Shown piece after piece: positions 50,701 to 56,700 of a DNA stretch of 64,000 bases. The notes beneath the pieces are model-generated. The model searched no databases. It worked only from the letters and a program-made list of their open reading frames with translations, and had not been told where the DNA came from. Position numbers and translations under genes: made by a program. This DNA comes from Pomphorhynchus laevis (taxonomy: Eukaryota; Acanthocephala; Palaeacanthocephala; Echinorhynchida; Pomphorhynchidae). Each line of letters begins with the position of its first letter. Within the stretch, counting starts at the first letter, position 1. The stretch is taken from contig WNNJ02003297.1 of the NCBI GenBank assembly GCA_012934845.2, positions 141,347 to 205,346 on the forward strand. Reading direction: 5' to 3'.

Positions 50701-53700
50701 TTTTTAAATTATCAATAGATCCTACAGAATTCGCGTCGTCAACGTACCATCTATGCAAAACTTCTGGTGCATTCTCCTTAATCAAATTGATAAGTGGGAT
50801 TGAAGCGGCTGCGAACTCTAGCATTGAAATAGGATCGCCCTGGGTAAAACCTTCTTTTGACAGAATTAACTCGTCTCCAACACATGAAGTCGTAGGATCT
50901 GTATAGAAATTGCTTAGTAATGTTGCCATCAACGGACATATAAATTTAATATTTTCCAGAGCTAACTTTCGATCAATGCAATTAAAGGCATTCGAAGCAT
51001 CAACTTGTAAAATTGCAGAGTTAGTTGACTTCTTGAACATTTCAGATATTGAGCGAACGGCAACTTCAATACCACACTGCTGACCTGAGCATAATTGCTC
51101 GACCCGGGCGACTGATTGCAAATCCTCTCGGATGCGATTGCATAAAACTTTACCAATTATTCTCTTTACTACATATCCTATCCTAATTGAACGTACACAT
51201 GGATTTTTATCCAAATGAATTAGTCGACTGGCAGTGAAAGTCGTTAGAGAGTCAGGTGGCAGCGTCTTGCTGGCGAGTATTATCGCAAAGTTGGTCAGGC
51301 TTTCCGCTAGTTTGACTGAGCTTCTTTCATACGAATTTAGAAGTATTTGCCATTGGGATGTGTCTAACCCAGACGGGCCTGCAGATCCATGAGTACGATG
51401 ACTGGTTATTACTATATCATTCGTTGAAATTGACTGGTAACTTATTGAATGTTGAGATATCATTCCAGATATCGGTAGTTTTAATATCAACTCGGAACAA
51501 ATTTTTCTTGCGGTCGGGTGCAATTGCTCAAGCTTTTCTGTGACATGAATGTCCCCAATATCGTCTTCTAGAGAAAGTATCTTTGTTTCTTCCTCAGGCT
51601 TCGCCAGCAAATGCATATCGGTACCAGGTTTACCCAGACGCATTAGTTTACAAAATTTGTCAATCCAATTGACACTTAAAGGTGTATGTGATGATTTACG
51701 ATGAGAACATTCGATTTATAGATAACGAGCTTCTATGAGTATAATTCAGACAAGCATCCATCTTTCCAGAGTTTTAGTCTACGCTGAATGTTCAACCGCA
51801 CAATTTTACAGCCTGGATTATGTGTTTGTTGTAAAATCAGTTGACATAACACAACTATAGTTTTGAGTGTAAGCGACATCTCAGATAAATTTGTTTAGGC
51901 TTCTGTATAAAGGTCAGATAGAGTATCAACTAAGGTGATTACAGCATTACATTTGAACAATCGGTAAAGATTCGGGCGCAATTTTATGACTTCATTATAC
52001 ACTGTTTCAATGTTATTATACAAATAGCTCTCTTTTGATAAGTGATGCTCAACTGAATTCGAAGACGTCATATGCTGTATGGTACAAATTATATCATCGT
52101 TGTTATTTTGTTGAACATTTACGTCACGCAAACTTCCTTTGTTTGTTGTATGATTAAGGGTTTGAATGCTTTGTTAATATTCTGTAATTGAATTTATTTT
52201 ATTATGAAAATGAGCGGCATGGTAGTTGATACATGGACGGTTCATTTTCATATTAATATAATCTTTATTAAATATATATTTTTTTAATATAATAAGATTT
52301 TATTAACAAACATTAAAAATCGTACAATTATGGTTCCCGCAAATGGGCCTCTATATATTAAATATTTGCGATATTGAAATCATTATTGGATTATCTTAAT
52401 TCCCGGTTAATTTATCGACGACTGAGAACCTATTGGAATCATATTCTTTGTTGGGGTACAAAGGAGCGTTTGTTAACGACCGTTTAGCTGTTCGTCTAAT
52501 AGCCAAACTGGCACATTTTTGCAAGTGCCACCGAAATTCCTGTCCGCGAGTGAGTAATCCTGTCACAATAAGGCACTTCTTGTTTTGCTGATTGAACTTT
52601 TGCAAGATGTTTCAATAATTTGTCTGGTGTAGAGCTAAAATTGCCTGTTGCCGAAATGATTAATGGAATAAACTGTGAAGATTCAAATACAAAGACACGC
52701 TCGGCATACTTTGCTTATTTTCGATTTTCATAATTTTCACATGCGTTTAAATTACGGGATATATTCGAAGGAGCAGCAGGGTTGAGGATACAAACGTCAA
52801 TAAACATTCGCTTCGTCGGTACACCATAAAGTCCTCTACATGCGATATCCTATCTTGCCTGTTTTTCTGTTGTCGTTGATGAATACTCAAACATAAAATC
52901 ATCTGGTATGGGTGATAATTGAAACTCGATCACTACGCTGTTGCATATAGTTTGTAGGGCGGAAGCAGTGAAATCTCGTATAATATTGTGAGGAATTATG
53001 GGAACTCCACCAGATTGACAAGATAGAGAATGTGTGACACTAGCGTTTTCACAACATATACATATCAGGGAAGTGTTTTTGGGATTCCATCCATACCTCA
53101 CGCACATTGCATCTTGAAATTGTTGCTTCGATAGAGTTCTTCTTTGTGAAAGTAAAGATGGCTCAGCCATAATGATACATCAGGTCCAGTTGAAATTTGG
53201 TTTATGTATTGCCTTTGAACATCACTCAATTCTTTCATCACTGTTTCCTTTAAAATGTTTGAAGAACTACGTTTGTCATCTTAAATCTTTTTAGCAACTG
53301 TATTTTGGGCTGATTCTCATTCATCACAGCCGACCGCATCGAAAATACAAGTCCTTTTTTGTGAATATATATTCGTCCATCGCATTTCAACTTGGTTTTT
53401 CGATCCCCGGTGCTTCAAATTTTAGAGGTAAAAGTAATATTTGTATCATTTGGCCGTCAATATTCTGGTTTGCGGTAATAACAGGTAATACACCTGTTAC
53501 AAGAACTATGTCTAACAGTTGAAGCCAGTTTGATTCGATTGGACAAGTACGTTTTAAATGGGTCCATTTGAATTGCAGACATTTAGTCAGAATCGTATAT
53601 GCTGATTGTGGATCTATTTTAGCTATGTCTGCGATGATATATAGCTGTTTCAAGTATGAGTTGCACGAATTAAGAACGTTTCTCTCAATATATTCTGGTT

Positions 53701-56700
53701 CCCCAATGTAGCTTCCGATAATCTTAATTCCTTCGGTTCGTATCTGAACACCACAACCTTCGAATTCCAGATCTTGTTTACTGTGATTTAAGGGGTGGAC
53801 AAGAAGTTTGCATTTTGAAGGGCTGATGAAATAACCATATTCGTCACAAGTTTTAATCAAGTCTTCCAAAGTTCAACTATATCATTATATGTTCCTACAC
53901 ATATACCATCGTCCGCATACCAGTGATGACTTATATTGGGGTGTATAAGTTGCAGTTCACTTATCATATTCATAGACACTGCTGCATAAGCTGCCATAGA
54001 CAAAGGGTCACCCTGTGTAAACCCTTCATCTGATTTTATTAAACTATTCTCTAGTACCAGAGTTGAAGGTGTGGAATAGCAATTAACTAGTATTGTTGAT
54101 AAGCTTGGGCACACATATGATATGCTACATAGAGCTGTCTTTCTGTTTATGCAGTTGAATGCATTTGTCGCGTCAATCATAAGAATGCAGTTATCATTTG
54201 AGTTCGAAAACTTATCTCTAATAGAGTGTAATGCGTATTCGATACCACATTTCTGTCCAGCACATTGAATAATATATTTATTATTATAAAATATAATAAT
54301 TGGAATGGGAGGAAATGAGCTCCGCAACATTCAAGGAATTGAACTATGCCGTCTTACATCTGATAGAATCACCTCATTTCGTAATAGGCTACAGCAAAAA
54401 CCCCTATTAACTGATCCTATTATTGCCAACTGCTTTGCGCATATTTGTCGGGACGGCGTCTCTTCTTGGCTAAGTGCGTTACCGTTATCAATCGATAATT
54501 TCCGATTGCCTCCTCGTGAGTTTAAGGATGCTATTTGTACCGGATATGGATGAACTCCAGTAGATTTAGTCAAGAACTTGTGCAAGTGCGGTTCAAGTTT
54601 AGATATGCCACACGCTATGAGCTGCGAGAAAGGCGGGCTTCCTACGACCAGGCACGATTCGATTCGTAATATAATGGCAAGCATCATTTCGGAAGTATTT
54701 CCTTGTGTGGAAATTGAACCAATATTATCTCCAGTGCCGACCGGATTTTCGATAGAATCACTCTACAACGACTCTTGGACATTTCATGTATGGGGTTGGG
54801 AGGATCAAGATTTGAGCGGACATTTTTTGATGTCACTATCTTCTCTACAGTTGCTCAATGTTATGTCAACCGCAGCCCATTTTCTTCGTTTCAATATAAT
54901 GAATTGAGGAAGGTAGCCAAATACGAAGAACGTGTACACAGAATCGAGCGCGGATCATTCATTCCGTTGGTATTTTCGACAGTGGGAGGTTTTGGCGGTG
55001 ATGCTGGAAGATTTATTTAGACGATTGCTACGGCGATATCACAGAGAAGCACTTCAATTTACTCAAGCAATGCTACAAAGATAAAGAGGAGGTTGTCTTT
55101 TGAACTTGCGCGTTCATTATCTGCTTGCATGCGCGCGGGACGGTCGACCCGTAGAAGGGCGACTTTTACCATGATATTATACATTACGGCCCATTTGAGG
55201 CTAACGATTTTTGTACATTCTTCAATAAATAAGTCTCATTATAAAAAATATAATAATAATTTTAATATTTTTTATTAATTAAAAATTGATGCTTTGTAAT
55301 TGCTATTCATAATTCAAATTTGCATAATATTATAATCGATGCAATGAAACATTGAAATTGGATATTAATATTTTTCTTGAGCATATTATTTGAAACAGAA
55401 GCAATTAATTGAATTTACCATATAATTGAATTTAGCGCAATTCTATTATAATTTAATAGAATCAGATGTTTACTTGCTCCTTCCCCTTCTAATGTCAAGC
55501 ATCTATATTTTAATAGAGATTGTATCTAAATGTACAAAATAAAAAACGAAACGTGAAATGTACGTCTGGGTCAGCAGCTGATGATACCCACCCACACTGA
55601 TTTGTAGCGTCCTGCTGTATCAAGAATAGGAACAGAATACCTGTGAGGATAATACTGTGTCACAACCAGGAGAATTTCGGCTCACAGATGCAATCAAGTT
55701 AAATTAAATGTACAAAATGAACAAAACTTGCGATTCCTGAGATTCTGGTTCTTCTAACAACATATATGTTTGATTACTTTTTTGAAGCATTCGTTTATTA
55801 TACATATGCAAGTGTTTTTAATTACTATTAAATGGGTTGATAGCGATAGAAACGTCATGTTTATCAATTTACATTTAGACAATGTTATTGTTGAATCCTT
55901 TAAAGTTATGACAGTTCTTTTGCAACCTTATTATATCGTTTCCAACAACAATAATTTTATTACTGTAATAATTAAAAAAGTATGATGATTATATTTATAA
56001 AAATTAGATATTAATTAAATATTATAATTATATTTAATTAATTATTAAGGATAATTAATATTATATTTTTATTATATATGAAATTTTTATTGTAATTATT
56101 AAAAATATTTTACATAAAGCTTATTTTTTATAGTATATTTTCAAAATGTTTGATAGATATAATAAATAATTCCAAATGGTTGCTATTCTCGGCGCATTTG
56201 TTAATAAATCAAAAAGTTCATGGATATGGCTTTATTACTTTTTAAAAATATAGTTCGACCATGACTGTAAAACGAATTTGATAGGCTTTCAACATATTAC
56301 GTTTTGTGTAATATGCTAGTTCGCTTTGTTTTTCACCAAATTGTCTGGTTAATAAAGGTAAAAATACAAGTAACAATGTATTAAAGTATCAGTGCTTTTA
56401 GCCAACTACCTATTCTCGAACAGTTTATTCAGATCACGTTATTTACAGGAACGTTTTACTATTTATTTTCGAAGCGTTAGCTTGTTGATAAACACGTTAA
56501 TGATTTGGGTTTTGCAATGATTTATGCGTAGCGTGACTACCTTCGCGATATGGAAGGTTAAAGGCTAATGTAAAATAGTTAATTATTTTTATATTAAATG
56601 GTATTAGATATTTCAATGTCACTAGGGCACAGTACGCCAAAGATTGTAGTATGCTAATATCGATTATAAATGTTTTTTATCGAAATATCAAATATCGTTT

